Position numbers and translations under genes: made by a program
The notes under the pieces: generated by a model
The model's input: only the letters and a program-made list of their open reading frames with translations
Told to the model about the DNA's origin: nothing
Databases searched by the model: none
Source of the DNA: CAUPWF01 sp044425815
Lineage (GTDB): Bacteria; Bacillota; Clostridia; Lachnospirales; Lachnospiraceae
DNA: 64,000 bases
Assembly (NCBI GenBank): GCA_044425815.1
Contig: JAWXVA010000003.1
Coordinates: forward strand, 1-64,000
Direction of reading: 5' to 3'
Part shown: one piece after another, positions 8,782 through 17,203 of the stretch
Layout of the letters: every line of letters begins with the position of its first letter
Position numbering within the stretch: position 1 is the stretch's first letter

Positions 8782-8991
8782 ATGACAAATTCAACATCAA
8801 CAACAGGTAAAGCAGTACCAGAAGCGAAAGCAGCATTAGACAAATTCAAATACGAAGTAGCAAGTGAACTTGGAGTACCTTTAAAAGAAGGATACAACGG
8901 AGACTTAACTTCGAAACAAAACGGTTCAGTTGGTGGTTATATGGTTAAGAAAATGATCGAAGCTCAAGAACGTCAAATGGCTGGTAAATAA
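8782..8991 (+). CDS. Alpha/beta-type small acid-soluble spore protein
   Basis: A 69-residue protein matching the alpha/beta SASP family in length and motifs: EAKAALDKFKYEVASELGV (residues 14-32), which includes the germination-protease region, and the second conserved block GSVGGYMVKKMIE (about 48-60). These proteins coat and protect DNA in the dormant spore and are degraded at germination. AAAGGAGG lies about 8 bases before the ATG. It is monocistronic: a leader inverted repeat lies upstream and a terminator shared with recG downstream. This gene is direct evidence that the organism forms endospores. Confidence 0.96.
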   Translation: MTNSTSTTGKAVPEAKAALDKFKYEVASELGVPLKEGYNGDLTSKQNGSVGGYMVKKMIEAQERQMAGK

Positions 8992-9010
8992 TGAAATAAT
9001 TCAAAGATAA

Positions 9011-9056
9011 AATAGAAAGGGTTGTCGCTTAAGCACGACAGCCTCTTTCTATTTCC
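9011..9056. terminator. Bidirectional terminator between the SASP gene and recG
   Basis: AATAGAAAGG-GTTGTCG pairs with CGACAGCCTCTTTCTATT around a short CTTAAGCA loop. Thymine-rich tracts follow in both directions (CTATTTCC forward, TTTTATC in reverse), as fits two convergent genes. Confidence 0.85.
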
Positions 9057-9071
9057 TAATATTCTATCATT

Positions 9072-11108
9072 TTACAAAACAACCCCTGCATTTCCATTTC
9101 CTTTTGCTAGGATTCTTCCCACTTCTTCTTGTGATAATTCTTGTGCTGCTTCACTTGCTTTTTGTAATACTTTCGCATCTTGAATTACGTCCGCCAATTT
9201 AAAATTCATCACTCCACTCTGCCTAATTCCAAACAAATCTCCTGGACCTCTTAGTTTGAGATCTTCATTCGCTACATAGAATCCGTCATTTGACTTTCCT
9301 AGTATCGCTAATCGCTCTTTTGTTTCTTTACTTTTAGTAGCCGTCATAAAAATACAGTATGACTGATGCTCTCCTCTCCCGACTCTTCCTCGTAACTGAT
9401 GTAACCCAGACAATCCGAAGCGTTCAGCATTTTCAATGAGCATAACAGACGCATTCGGCACATTAATTCCTACTTCGATTACAGTAGTCGACACCAAAAT
9501 ATGAATCTGCTTTTGATAATATCGCTCCATAACCGCATCTTTTTGTACCTGCTTCATCTTGCCATGTAGATATTCTACTACGATATTTTCTCCCATAATT
9601 TCTTGCAAATGCTTCGAATAATCAATTACATTTTCTCCATCTAGGCGCTCGCTTTCTTCTACCATTGGACAGATGACATAACACTGTCTTCCCTCCTCAA
9701 TTTGTTTCTTCATAAACTGATAAGCTGTTGGTTGATAGTCTGTACCAACTACACAATTTTTAATTGGCAATCGATTTGCAGGAAGTTCGTCTATTACTGA
9801 AATGTCCAAATCCCCATAAAGAATAATCGCCAAAGTTCGCGGAATCGGCGTAGCACTCATAACAAGCACATGTGGTTTAGCACCCTTACTTGCTAGCGCT
9901 TCTCTTTGTTTCACTCCAAACCTATGTTGTTCGTCAGTAATCACCACGGCAAGATTTTTATATTTTACTTTTGCTTGGATTAGTGCATGTGTTCCCACTA
10001 TCACTTGCACCGTTCCATTTTCTATTCGTTCGTACGCTTGCCGTTTTTCTTTCGCAGTCATGGACCCTGTCAATAATTCTACTCGAAATGGTATGTGGTA
10101 TTGTGCGAATAATGCGCTGATAGTGCGGTAATGTTGCTTTGCAAGCACTTCTGTCGGTGCCATCATCGCCCCCTGAAATCCATGGTGTGCGGCTAGCATC
10201 AATGCGAATAGTGCAACAATCGTCTTTCCCGATCCTACATCACCTTGAATCAATCGTGACATGTTTTTACTTGGATTCTTCACATCTTTATAGATTTCTT
10301 CCCAAACTTTTTTCTGCGCACTAGTCAATTCATAGGGCAATGTGTGAATAAACTGATCTATCTGCGAACGGTTTTCCATGCAAAATTCATTTACCTCTTC
10401 TACTTGTTCTTCTTTCATTGCACGCAGTCCTACAATAAAAGTAACAAATTCTTCAAATACTAATCGTGTTCTTGACTCGATAAATTGTTCTTGATTTTCT
10501 GGGAAATGAATGCCACGCAATGCAGTAATGCTATCGCAAATCTGATATCGGTTTCGGATTTTTTCATCAAATATATCTTTAACCTCTTCCGCATAATCAT
10601 TGAGTGCAATCAACACTGCTTTTGTGATAAAATTGCACGAAATACCCTTTGTCACAGCATAAATCGGTTGCAATGTTCCTATTTTATTATTATAGATTGA
10701 TTCTTCCATAAATATCTCTGGATGTTCCATATAGGGTTGGTTATTCTTATATAATACCTTTCCCCTCACGATGATACGCTGTCCATTTCGGAGCATGTTC
10801 TTGATATAAGGCGCACGAAACCATATTAATTTCAGAATCCCTGTATCGTCTTTTAGTATTACGCTTGTCACAGACATTCTACGGCCACTCACTGTAGAAA
10901 CATTTCCGGTTATCTGTCCTCGTACTGCCATAATATGGGATTCTTCAAGATTTTCAACCTGCACTGGGTTTTCATACAAATCATATCCCCTTGGATAATA
11001 ATCTATAAGATTCTGAATAGAATAAATTCCTAATTTATTAAGCAATGCTTCAGATTTTGGCCCCACACCTTTTATTTTTCCTACAGTCGTATCTAGTCTT
11101 CCTTCCAT
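9072..11108 (-). CDS. recG: ATP-dependent DNA helicase RecG
   Basis: A 678-residue protein from ATG 11108 (MEGRLDTTVGKIKGVG). This start is preferred over an in-frame ATG 39 bases upstream because GAGGAG lies 9 bases before it. An N-terminal wedge domain with an OB fold (about 50-160) recognises branched DNA. The helicase core shows Walker A GDVGSGKT, the DEQH box in ITDEQHRFG, motif III MSATPIPRT and motif VI QLRGRVGRGEHQSYC. RecG remodels stalled forks and Holliday junctions. It follows fakA on the same strand, with a terminator hairpin between them. Confidence 0.96.
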   Translation of the reverse strand: MEGRLDTTVGKIKGVGPKSEALLNKLGIYSIQNLIDYYPRGYDLYENPVQVENLEESHIMAVRGQITGNVSTVSGRRMSVTSVILKDDTGILKLIWFRAPYIKNMLRNGQRIIVRGKVLYKNNQPYMEHPEIFMEESIYNNKIGTLQPIYAVTKGISCNFITKAVLIALNDYAEEVKDIFDEKIRNRYQICDSITALRGIHFPENQEQFIESRTRLVFEEFVTFIVGLRAMKEEQVEEVNEFCMENRSQIDQFIHTLPYELTSAQKKVWEEIYKDVKNPSKNMSRLIQGDVGSGKTIVALFALMLAAHHGFQGAMMAPTEVLAKQHYRTISALFAQYHIPFRVELLTGSMTAKEKRQAYERIENGTVQVIVGTHALIQAKVKYKNLAVVITDEQHRFGVKQREALASKGAKPHVLVMSATPIPRTLAIILYGDLDISVIDELPANRLPIKNCVVGTDYQPTAYQFMKKQIEEGRQCYVICPMVEESERLDGENVIDYSKHLQEIMGENIVVEYLHGKMKQVQKDAVMERYYQKQIHILVSTTVIEVGINVPNASVMLIENAERFGLSGLHQLRGRVGRGEHQSYCIFMTATKSKETKERLAILGKSNDGFYVANEDLKLRGPGDLFGIRQSGVMNFKLADVIQDAKVLQKASEAAQELSQEEVGRILAKGNGNAGVVL

Positions 11109-11159
11109 TTTATAAAACTCCTCATCTTCGCCTAGCTTACATTTCATTTATACCTAACT

Positions 11160-11192
11160 ATAGAATAAAGTGCATGGCAAGCCACACACTTT
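11160..11192 (-). terminator. Terminator downstream of fakA-like gene
   Basis: On the minus strand AAAGTGTGTGGC and GCCATGCACTTT form a 12-pair stem, including two G-U pairs, around a very short loop, followed by TTTATTCT. It lies between the fakA-like stop and recG. Confidence 0.6.
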
Positions 11193-11226
11193 ATATATTT
11201 CATATTATATATTTTCTTATTTACGT

Positions 11227-12882
11227 TTATTCAACCGACATCACGTAGTAGTAAATAGGTTGTCCGCCAGAATGCACATCGATTTCAACGTCTTCGAATT
11301 GTCCTTCTACTAATGCAGCAAATGCTTCCGCTTCTTCTTCCGTCACATCTTCTCCGTAGTAAATACTGATGAATTCTGAATCCTCATCTACCAAATTTTC
11401 TAAAAGTTCTAATGCTGTCTCATTAATTCCTTTTCCTACCGCTAGAATGCCCTTATCACCGATTCCCATGATATCACCTTCACAGATTTCTTTATCATCG
11501 ATTTTGGTATCACGTACAGCATATGTTACTTGACCTGTCTGAATGCAAGCAATTTCTCTAGTCATATTTGCTTCGTTTTCTTCTGGTGTATGATCTGCCG
11601 CATAATTGATAATCGCTGTAATTCCTTGTGGCACTGTCTTTGTAGGTATTACGATAATATTCTTATCTTTTGTCAATGCTTGCGCTTGATTTGCAGCCAA
11701 TATAATATTTTTATTATTCGGTAATATAAAGACAGTCTCTGCATTCACTTGATCGATCGCATTTAACATATCTTCTGTACTCGGATTCATAGTTTGACCA
11801 CCTTCGATAATGTAATCTACTCCAAGCTCTCCAAATATTTCATTCATTCCCGAACCAATCGATACCGCGATGAATCCCATCTCTTTGCGTGGTTCTGCTG
11901 CTTTCTTTTCAGCCTGCGCTTTCTCTGCTTCTTTACGGATTTGTTCTTCGTGCTCTTCTCTCATATTATCAATTTTCATACGTGTTAATTGACCATATGT
12001 AAGTGCTCGTTGAATTGCAAGCCCTGGATCATTTGTGTGTACATGAATCTTAACAATATCATCATCTGCTACACACACAATAGAATCCCCGATAGAAGAT
12101 AAATACGCTTTCATCTTATCTTCATCCTTTTCTGTAAACTCTTTTTCTACCATAATAATAAATTCTGTACAATATCCAAACTCAATGTGCTCTGATGCAC
12201 CACTTGTAGCTGTATTGATTACAACTCGCTCTCCTTTGGATTCGATTGCAGAATAATCAATTTCTTTTCCCAAAAACGCATCGTATGCACCTTTAATTAC
12301 TTCTAATAGTCCTTGCCCACCTGAATCTACCACTCCTGCTTCTTTCAATACAGGAAGCATATCTGGAGTCTTCGCTAATACTTCTTCTGCGTATGCAATC
12401 ACCTCTGGTAAGAAGATTTCTAAGTCATCTGTTTCTTCTGCCATCTCAATTGCCTTTTCAGCAATTCCTCTAGCCACAGTAAGAATCGTACCTTCTTTTG
12501 GTTTCATAACTGCTTTATATGCTGTTTCTGCTGCTTTTTCACATGCACTTGCAAGTGTCGCTACGTCGACAACTTCTTCGTGTTTAATCGCCTTTGTAAA
12601 CCCACGGAATAATTGAGATAGAATTACCCCTGAATTTCCTCTTGCTCCACGCAAGGAACCCGATGAAATTGCTTTTGCTAACGTCTCCATAGACACTGTT
12701 TCAACACTAGAAACTTCTTTGGCAGCCGCCATAATCGTAAGTGACATATTCGTTCCTGTGTCACCATCTGGTACAGGGAATACATTTAATTCATTAATAT
12801 ACTCTTTCTGTGCCTCTATACTTGCAGCTCCTGCAAGAAACATTTTTTTTAATAATTCAGCATTTATCAATTTTGTTGCCAC
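11227..12882 (-). CDS. fakA: DAK2/FakA-type fatty acid kinase catalytic subunit (YloV)
   Basis: A 551-residue protein. The DAK2 nucleotide-binding domain (residues 1-200) shows NVFPVPDGDTGTNMSLT with the metal-binding aspartates and GARGNSGVILSQLFRG. A middle DegV-like domain and the C-terminal YloV domain follow. With a FakB partner such proteins phosphorylate fatty acids. GTG 12882 is chosen as start because AAGGAGG sits 8 bases upstream; the longer frame from a TTG would place the ribosome-binding site inside the coding region. It lies 13 bases after asp23, a conserved Firmicute pair near rpmB. Confidence 0.9.
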   Translation of the reverse strand: MATKLINAELLKKMFLAGAASIEAQKEYINELNVFPVPDGDTGTNMSLTIMAAAKEVSSVETVSMETLAKAISSGSLRGARGNSGVILSQLFRGFTKAIKHEEVVDVATLASACEKAAETAYKAVMKPKEGTILTVARGIAEKAIEMAEETDDLEIFLPEVIAYAEEVLAKTPDMLPVLKEAGVVDSGGQGLLEVIKGAYDAFLGKEIDYSAIESKGERVVINTATSGASEHIEFGYCTEFIIMVEKEFTEKDEDKMKAYLSSIGDSIVCVADDDIVKIHVHTNDPGLAIQRALTYGQLTRMKIDNMREEHEEQIRKEAEKAQAEKKAAEPRKEMGFIAVSIGSGMNEIFGELGVDYIIEGGQTMNPSTEDMLNAIDQVNAETVFILPNNKNIILAANQAQALTKDKNIIVIPTKTVPQGITAIINYAADHTPEENEANMTREIACIQTGQVTYAVRDTKIDDKEICEGDIMGIGDKGILAVGKGINETALELLENLVDEDSEFISIYYGEDVTEEEAEAFAALVEGQFEDVEIDVHSGGQPIYYYVMSVE

Positions 12883-12895
12883 TGAAAGTTCCTCC

Positions 12896-13255
12896 TTAAT
12901 CAATTACTCTTACACCTTCAACATAGATATTAATCTTGTCAATCTTCATACCTGTAAATTCTTCTACTTTATATCGTACATTACTTAATAAATTCTCTGT
13001 CACTGCATTGATGCTTACACCGTACACAACAATCACATGAAAATCTAATGTCAACAAATTATCCTCTGAAATTTTAACAGAGATACCATGCGCCAAACTT
13101 TCTTTTTTAAGTAAATGAACTAGTCCATCTTTCATATTCACAGCACCCATACCAACGATTCCAAAACACTCAACCGCAACGGTACCTGCATATTTTGCTA
13201 TTACGTCAGGATTAATTGTAACAATTCCTAAATCAGTTCTAAAGCTACCTTTCAT
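12896..13255 (-). CDS. Asp23/Gls24 family protein (YloU-like)
   Basis: A 119-residue protein starting MKGSFRTDLGIVTINPDVIAKYAG, typical of the Asp23/DUF322 family, whose members are associated with the cell envelope and alkaline stress. The family block VKISEDNLLTLDFHVIVVYG and the tail GMKIDKINIYVEGVR are intact. The ATG at 13255 is chosen over an upstream in-frame start because GGAGG is 8 bases before it. It heads the asp23-fakA operon and is divergent from rpmB, with its own near-consensus promoter. Confidence 0.9.
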   Translation of the reverse strand: MKGSFRTDLGIVTINPDVIAKYAGTVAVECFGIVGMGAVNMKDGLVHLLKKESLAHGISVKISEDNLLTLDFHVIVVYGVSINAVTENLLSNVRYKVEEFTGMKIDKINIYVEGVRVID

Positions 13256-13348
13256 ATAAGTTACCTCCAATTCTATATTAATAGTAAATTCTTTGCCAAT
13301 TACTGCTTTCCACAATAAAAATAACTCTTGCTCAATTGAATCATATGT

Positions 13349-13377
13349 ATTATACTCTTTTTTAACAGTTATTACAA
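13349..13377 (-). promoter_or_regulatory. Sigma-A type promoter of asp23-fakA
   Basis: On the minus strand TTGTAA (13377-13372) and TATAAT (13354-13349) are separated by 17 bases. The implied leader to ATG 13255 is about 85 bases. Confidence 0.7.
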
Positions 13378-13426
13378 CAGTACGTTATTTTTTGTTAAAT
13401 ATTATCTTATTTTTTCAAGATTCGCT

Positions 13427-13455
13427 TGCATTAGGTGTCGACTTCTGTTATTATT
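13427..13455 (+). promoter_or_regulatory. Sigma-A type promoter of rpmB
   Basis: TTGCAT (13427-13432) and TATTAT (13450-13455) are 17 bases apart. TG one base before the -10 box makes it an extended -10 promoter. GGAGG precedes the rpmB start about 50 bases on. Confidence 0.65.
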
Positions 13456-13508
13456 ATCTGTGTTGTGAGTCTATACGTAGACTATTAAGAGCGTTAGGAG
13501 GTGCAGTT

Positions 13509-13694
13509 ATGGCTAAATGTGCTATTTGTGAAAAAGGTGCTCACTTCGGAAACAGTGTAAGTCACTCTCATAGAAAAACACCAAAGATGTGGAAATCTAA
13601 TGTTAAATCAGTTAGAGTTAAAGTTGAAAGTGGAAGTAAAAAGATGTACGTATGTACTTCTTGTTTAAGATCTGGTAGAGTTGAAAGAGCTTAA
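13509..13694 (+). CDS. rpmB: 50S ribosomal protein L28
   Basis: A 61-residue protein, MAKCAICEKGAHFGN to SGRVERA. It is the zinc-binding form of L28, with the cysteine pairs CAIC (C4, C7) and CTSC near 49-52. The open frame extends upstream, but the ATG at 13509 is the family start and has GGAGG 8 bases before it. It is flanked by its own promoter and a strong terminator, so it is monocistronic and divergent from asp23-fakA. Confidence 0.97.
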   Translation: MAKCAICEKGAHFGNSVSHSHRKTPKMWKSNVKSVRVKVESGSKKMYVCTSCLRSGRVERA

Positions 13695-13707
13695 TTTGAA
13701 TGAGTTT

Positions 13708-13736
13708 AAAGCACACCTTATGGGTGTGCTTTTTAT
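13708..13736 (+). terminator. Rho-independent terminator of rpmB
   Basis: AAAGCACACC and GGGTGTGCTTT form a perfect stem around a four-base loop, with TTTTT following. Its 3' edge overlaps the last codons of the small minus-strand gene by three bases. Confidence 0.9.
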
Positions 13737-13873
13737 TTACAACAAAATAAATTATAGCTTACGCATAAAAAAGCAAGCATAATGATTAGAGAAACAAATT
13801 CATTGGGTATCATCAATGCTATCACCATCCCTGTAGCAATAAAAAATGACGCAAACCCTATTATTCTCTTCAT
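13733..13873 (-). CDS. 46-residue hydrophobic membrane protein
   Basis: Read directly from the minus strand: ATG 13873 to TAA 13733, sequence MKRIIGFASFFIATGMVIAL through to a C-terminal YNLFCCK. Two hydrophobic segments (about 4-21 and 26-42) are separated by the turn IPNE, giving a hairpin membrane protein with a Lys/Arg start and a Cys-Cys-Lys end. GAGGG lies about 8 bases before the ATG. It follows gerW by 54 bases on the same strand. Similar short proteins occur in clostridia by recollection; no function is known. The reading frame, start site and hydropathy support a real gene. Confidence 0.65.
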   Translation of the reverse strand: MKRIIGFASFFIATGMVIALMIPNEFVSLIIMLAFLCVSYNLFCCK

Positions 13874-13927
13874 ATACTTGCCCTCGCACTTACCTATTGG
13901 TTATACTCTATGCAACTATGCTCGATA

Positions 13928-14323
13928 TTATTCTTCATCTAGAATTTCATTCAATTCTTCTTCTGTTACTTTCTTCTCTGCTTTCCCAGTTACTTTATCT
14001 ACAAAATCTGGTACCATATCCAAAATCTTAGTAATCGTATCTTGATTTTTAATATTTACAAGTCTAGTCGTTCCATTTTGAATCACTAACACTGCACTAG
14101 GAGTCATCTTTCCACCTAATCCACCTCCGGCTTGTTCTTTGCTATCGTCATTCTTGCTTCCAACAAATGAACCTGCTCCGATTCCAAACGAAACATCTAC
14201 AAGCGGAAGGATAATCGTATCTCCAATATGAATAGCTTCACCAACCACTGTTTTTGATGAAATAACACTGTTCATTCCTTGGAATAAAGACTCTACTGTT
14301 CCCTTAAAATTATTATCTGCCAT
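13928..14323 (-). CDS. gerW: Spore germination/sporulation protein GerW (YtfJ)
   Basis: A 131-residue protein starting MADNNFKGTVESLFQGM. It shows the YtfJ pattern: VVGEAIHIGDTIILPLVDVSFG, a glycine-rich stretch (FGIGAGSF, GGGLGGKM), and TPSAVLVI. In Bacillus the protein is made in the forespore and needed for normal germination. ATG 14323 has AGGAGG 8 bases upstream and is preferred over an in-frame start eight codons earlier. It sits just after the DUF2953 gene, reproducing the ytfI-ytfJ pair. Confidence 0.93.
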   Translation of the reverse strand: MADNNFKGTVESLFQGMNSVISSKTVVGEAIHIGDTIILPLVDVSFGIGAGSFVGSKNDDSKEQAGGGLGGKMTPSAVLVIQNGTTRLVNIKNQDTITKILDMVPDFVDKVTGKAEKKVTEEELNEILDEE

Positions 14324-14336
14324 AATTACATTCCTC

Positions 14337-15215
14337 CTATAATTCAAATGATTTGATATGTGAATATGTTTCTTTTACTTTTTTGTCCATAAACAACTTC
14401 ATAGCTACCACTACGAAAGGATAGATTCTTATCTTGCCCTTCACTTCAATCTCGCCCTCATACACAACTTGCTCAAAATCAGGTATTACTTGCATATGCT
14501 CTGCATATAATGGGTATAAAACCCCTAGTACCGCTAATACTTTACCTGTAATTGACGGATCCTCAAATCCGAGACGTGCACAAACAGCAAATAATTTTGG
14601 TCGAATTTTCAAAAACAAATAGCGGAGTAGTCTCTTACACTTTTCAATCGTATATTGATGTTCGTCCACATAATAAAAAGCTACTACTTTATCCTTTTTT
14701 TCTATAAGCATTTTAATAGTATCACAAATCTGATGGATTTTGTGTTTTAAATTTATTTTCTTTCTTTTTTTCTTTTGGGTTTTATCCTTTTGGGTTTTAT
14801 CTTTTTTTATTTTTTCCTTGGTTATTTTTTCCTTGTTATCTTCCTTTGATTCTATACAGCGCGCTTCAATAGTCTCATCCTTGCTTTGCGTCGGTTCAGT
14901 TTTGATTTTCCGTTTCTTTTTTATCTTCTGTTTCTTTTTTAGTAATCTTTTTTCTGGATTCAGTTGAACCCAAAGAAAATAAGCATCCCAGTCTATTTTC
15001 ATTTGTGTATACTTCACCGCAATTCGCAGAATACCAAACAACCACCTTGCTTTACCATTTGCAGTGATAGATTCTATCTGGCTCTTTCCCTCTCCTGTTA
15101 TCCTATACGAAATGGGTGCAAATAAAATTATGACTACTAGTAATATTACTATTCCTAGTATGGCTAGTAATACGATTCCTAATACTTGTAAAATTCCTAA
15201 TGCTATCGCTATCAT
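14337..15215 (-). CDS. DUF2953 protein (YtfI-like) with lysine-rich insert
   Basis: A 292-residue protein. An N-terminal membrane helix (about 5-32) is followed by SYRITGEG and, near residue 223, the DUF2953 block GFEDPSITGKVLAVLGVLYP. Residues about 90-155 are a low-complexity insert made almost wholly of Lys, Glu, Thr and Gln (repeats of KDKTQK and KKKRK), visible as long purine runs in the coding strand. The protein is paired with gerW as in Bacillus ytfIJ; its role in spores is not defined. GAGGTG before the ATG supports the start. Confidence 0.88.
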   Translation of the reverse strand: MIAIALGILQVLGIVLLAILGIVILLVVIILFAPISYRITGEGKSQIESITANGKARWLFGILRIAVKYTQMKIDWDAYFLWVQLNPEKRLLKKKQKIKKKRKIKTEPTQSKDETIEARCIESKEDNKEKITKEKIKKDKTQKDKTQKKKRKKINLKHKIHQICDTIKMLIEKKDKVVAFYYVDEHQYTIEKCKRLLRYLFLKIRPKLFAVCARLGFEDPSITGKVLAVLGVLYPLYAEHMQVIPDFEQVVYEGEIEVKGKIRIYPFVVVAMKLFMDKKVKETYSHIKSFEL

Positions 15216-15244
15216 AAGTTCTTCACCTCTTATTTACAACTTAT

Positions 15245-15562
15245 TTATAACTTGCTTATGTAATATTTCTTTATCTGTGCATCACTTGTTTCTTTGTAAA
15301 TATGATGTGTTATTTCCACTACCATGTCAATAGCCTCTTGGTAACCTACCGAAATTCCAACAATTAAATAATCTTGGTTTTTGAATATCAATTGATTATT
15401 AAATTCCACATGAAAGATTTCTAGTTGGCTATCCGTACACCCAATCGGAACAGCTATAATGTATGTATGAAACAAGAGTTTTCCTGTTTCTATCTTTTCT
15501 ATGACGGTTTCTTTTGATTCTTTTATTGCATCTGATAATAATAACTTTTCATAAAATCTCAT
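15245..15562 (-). CDS. Conserved hypothetical protein, 105 residues
   Basis: No known domain recognised. The protein has no signal peptide or membrane helix. The central part (QLEIFHVEFNNQLIF and YLIVGISVGYQEAIDMVVEI) resembles a short alpha/beta cytosolic protein seen in Lachnospiraceae next to sporulation genes; that is recollection, not a search result. GGTGGTG lies upstream of ATG 15562. It lies 29 bases before the DUF2953 gene and 45 bases after the transpeptidase gene on the same strand, so it probably shares their operon. Confidence 0.7.
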   Translation of the reverse strand: MRFYEKLLLSDAIKESKETVIEKIETGKLLFHTYIIAVPIGCTDSQLEIFHVEFNNQLIFKNQDYLIVGISVGYQEAIDMVVEITHHIYKETSDAQIKKYYISKL

Positions 15563-15607
15563 TTAGTTCACCACCGCCATTTCTATATTACTTAAATTCT
15601 TTATTGT

Positions 15608-17203
15608 TTATTGATAATAGGCATCCATAATTTTTTTTGCTACTGTGATTGCTTTACCTTCCCCATCTGACTGTTCAAGTACCACGCTTACTACGATATC
15701 AGGATTGTCCACATTTGTAAATCCAACAAACCAAGAATGGCTTTGCGATTTATCACTACTATATTCTGCAGTACCTGTTTTTCCTGCAACGGTATAGGAT
15801 GCTCCTGATAAGTCTGTACCTGTTCCATAGGATACCACCGCCTGCATATATTGAGATAATATCTCTGCTTCAGTAGATGTCATTAGATTTCCGTAAGCGC
15901 TCGGTGAATAATTCTTCACCTCATCTCCAGTATAATTTTCGATAGAATCGATTATATAAGGTGTCATTAATTTTCCACCATTCGCAATCGCTGCTGTAAT
16001 AAGTGCCATATGATACGGACTCGTCAGTGTATCACCTTGACCCATAGCTGTCATCATTGTCTCATATAATTCTGAACTAGAATCAAGTACAAAGCTACTT
16101 TTTGTCGATGTAACACTTCCTGGTAAAGATGTATTAAACAGCAAGGATTCTGCCGTTGTATACAGTTCATCATTATCTATACTTAATCCCATATCGACAA
16201 AAGCCGAATTGCAAGAATTAGCAAAGGCTTCTTCTAATGTTTGCACGCCATGAGCTGTCCCATTGTAACATTCAATCTTCACGCCATCCACTTCGATACA
16301 TCCAGTACATTCATAGGTATAAGATTCGTAATCTGGATTTTCTCGCATATATTCTAATGCTGTTACAATTTTAAAAACAGATCCTGGAACCATCGAACTT
16401 TGTGTCGCCCGATTCAATAGCGAACTATTCTCATCAGTGGTAAGGGAGTCCCAATTTTCGCTGACTGTATTTGGATCAAAACTAGTCTTGGAAACCATCG
16501 CTAGTATCTTACCTGTATCTGGTTCCATAACAAATGCTGCCCCTTTGAAATCACCAAGAGCATTGTATGCAGCAACTTGTAACTCTGCATCTATCGTCGT
16601 AATTACGCTGTCTCCCATGTATTTTTCATCTTGAAAATCATTCGTGATTTTTTCGACAAAAAAGGCATTCGACGTTAACAAACTAAAATTAGCCGCTAAT
16701 TCTACTCCCGCCTTTCCTTTTACATCATACCCTATCGCATGAACTGCCATTTCTCCCAATGGATAATTCCGTGTTTCTGTTCCATCTTCCGCTACGATAG
16801 TTTCTGCTAGAACCACTCCGTTCGAATCCAAAATATCTCCCCGAACAACTTGTTCCGCCATAATGTCTTGTCTAGAATTATAAGGACTATTGATAATACT
16901 GCTACTTTCTACCACTTGATAGTACACAATATATCCCATCATACACAAAAACAACGCTACAAATGCATACGTAATCCGAGCGAATTCCTTGTTAACCGCT
17001 CTTTTTTTCTTTTCCATTTCCGCCATGATTTTTTGTTCTTTTTTCGTTATTTTTTTTCGCCCACTATTCGCTAGTTCTTTATTTTTGCTTTTGGGTTCTG
17101 ACAGAAGCATTTCTTCCTGACGCATTTCTGCTTGGGCGTTTCTGCGCAACTCTCTCCGCTTGCGTTCTCTCTCTTCGTATGTTGTCTTGTCTGATTCTCT
17201 CAA
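15608..17203 (-). CDS. PBP2/FtsI-class penicillin-binding transpeptidase
   Basis: In the longest frame (531 residues from TTG 17203) a charged cytoplasmic head of about 75 residues precedes one membrane helix (77-97). The transpeptidase domain shows the three active-site motifs S275-VFK, S330-CN and K475-TG. It cross-links peptidoglycan together with a SEDS polymerase, which is the next gene upstream. Start is uncertain: the TTG has GAGG 9 bases upstream but overlaps the SEDS gene by 125 bases; ATG 17110 (AGGAAG upstream) and ATG 17026 (beyond the overlap, poor ribosome-binding site) are alternatives. The FtsW/SpoVE-type partner suggests cell division or cortex synthesis. Confidence 0.9.
   Translation of the reverse strand: MRESDKTTYEERERKRRELRRNAQAEMRQEEMLLSEPKSKNKELANSGRKKITKKEQKIMAEMEKKKRAVNKEFARITYAFVALFLCMMGYIVYYQVVESSSIINSPYNSRQDIMAEQVVRGDILDSNGVVLAETIVAEDGTETRNYPLGEMAVHAIGYDVKGKAGVELAANFSLLTSNAFFVEKITNDFQDEKYMGDSVITTIDAELQVAAYNALGDFKGAAFVMEPDTGKILAMVSKTSFDPNTVSENWDSLTTDENSSLLNRATQSSMVPGSVFKIVTALEYMRENPDYESYTYECTGCIEVDGVKIECYNGTAHGVQTLEEAFANSCNSAFVDMGLSIDNDELYTTAESLLFNTSLPGSVTSTKSSFVLDSSSELYETMMTAMGQGDTLTSPYHMALITAAIANGGKLMTPYIIDSIENYTGDEVKNYSPSAYGNLMTSTEAEILSQYMQAVVSYGTGTDLSGASYTVAGKTGTAEYSSDKSQSHSWFVGFTNVDNPDIVVSVVLEQSDGEGKAITVAKKIMDAYYQ

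Noticed and set aside
8691..8897. Minus-strand frame opposite the SASP gene
   Set aside because: It is a mirror of the SASP coding sequence and its promoter, with no ribosome-binding site or recognisable domain.
13293..13508. N-terminal extension of L28
   Set aside because: The open frame upstream of MAKCAICEK has no homology to L28 and contains the promoters of rpmB and asp23; GGAGG before ATG 13509 sets the start.
14740..14967. Plus-strand Phe/Leu-rich putative membrane protein
   Set aside because: It is the complement of the lysine-rich codons in the DUF2953 gene; the apparent hydrophobicity comes only from reversed AAA/AAG codons.
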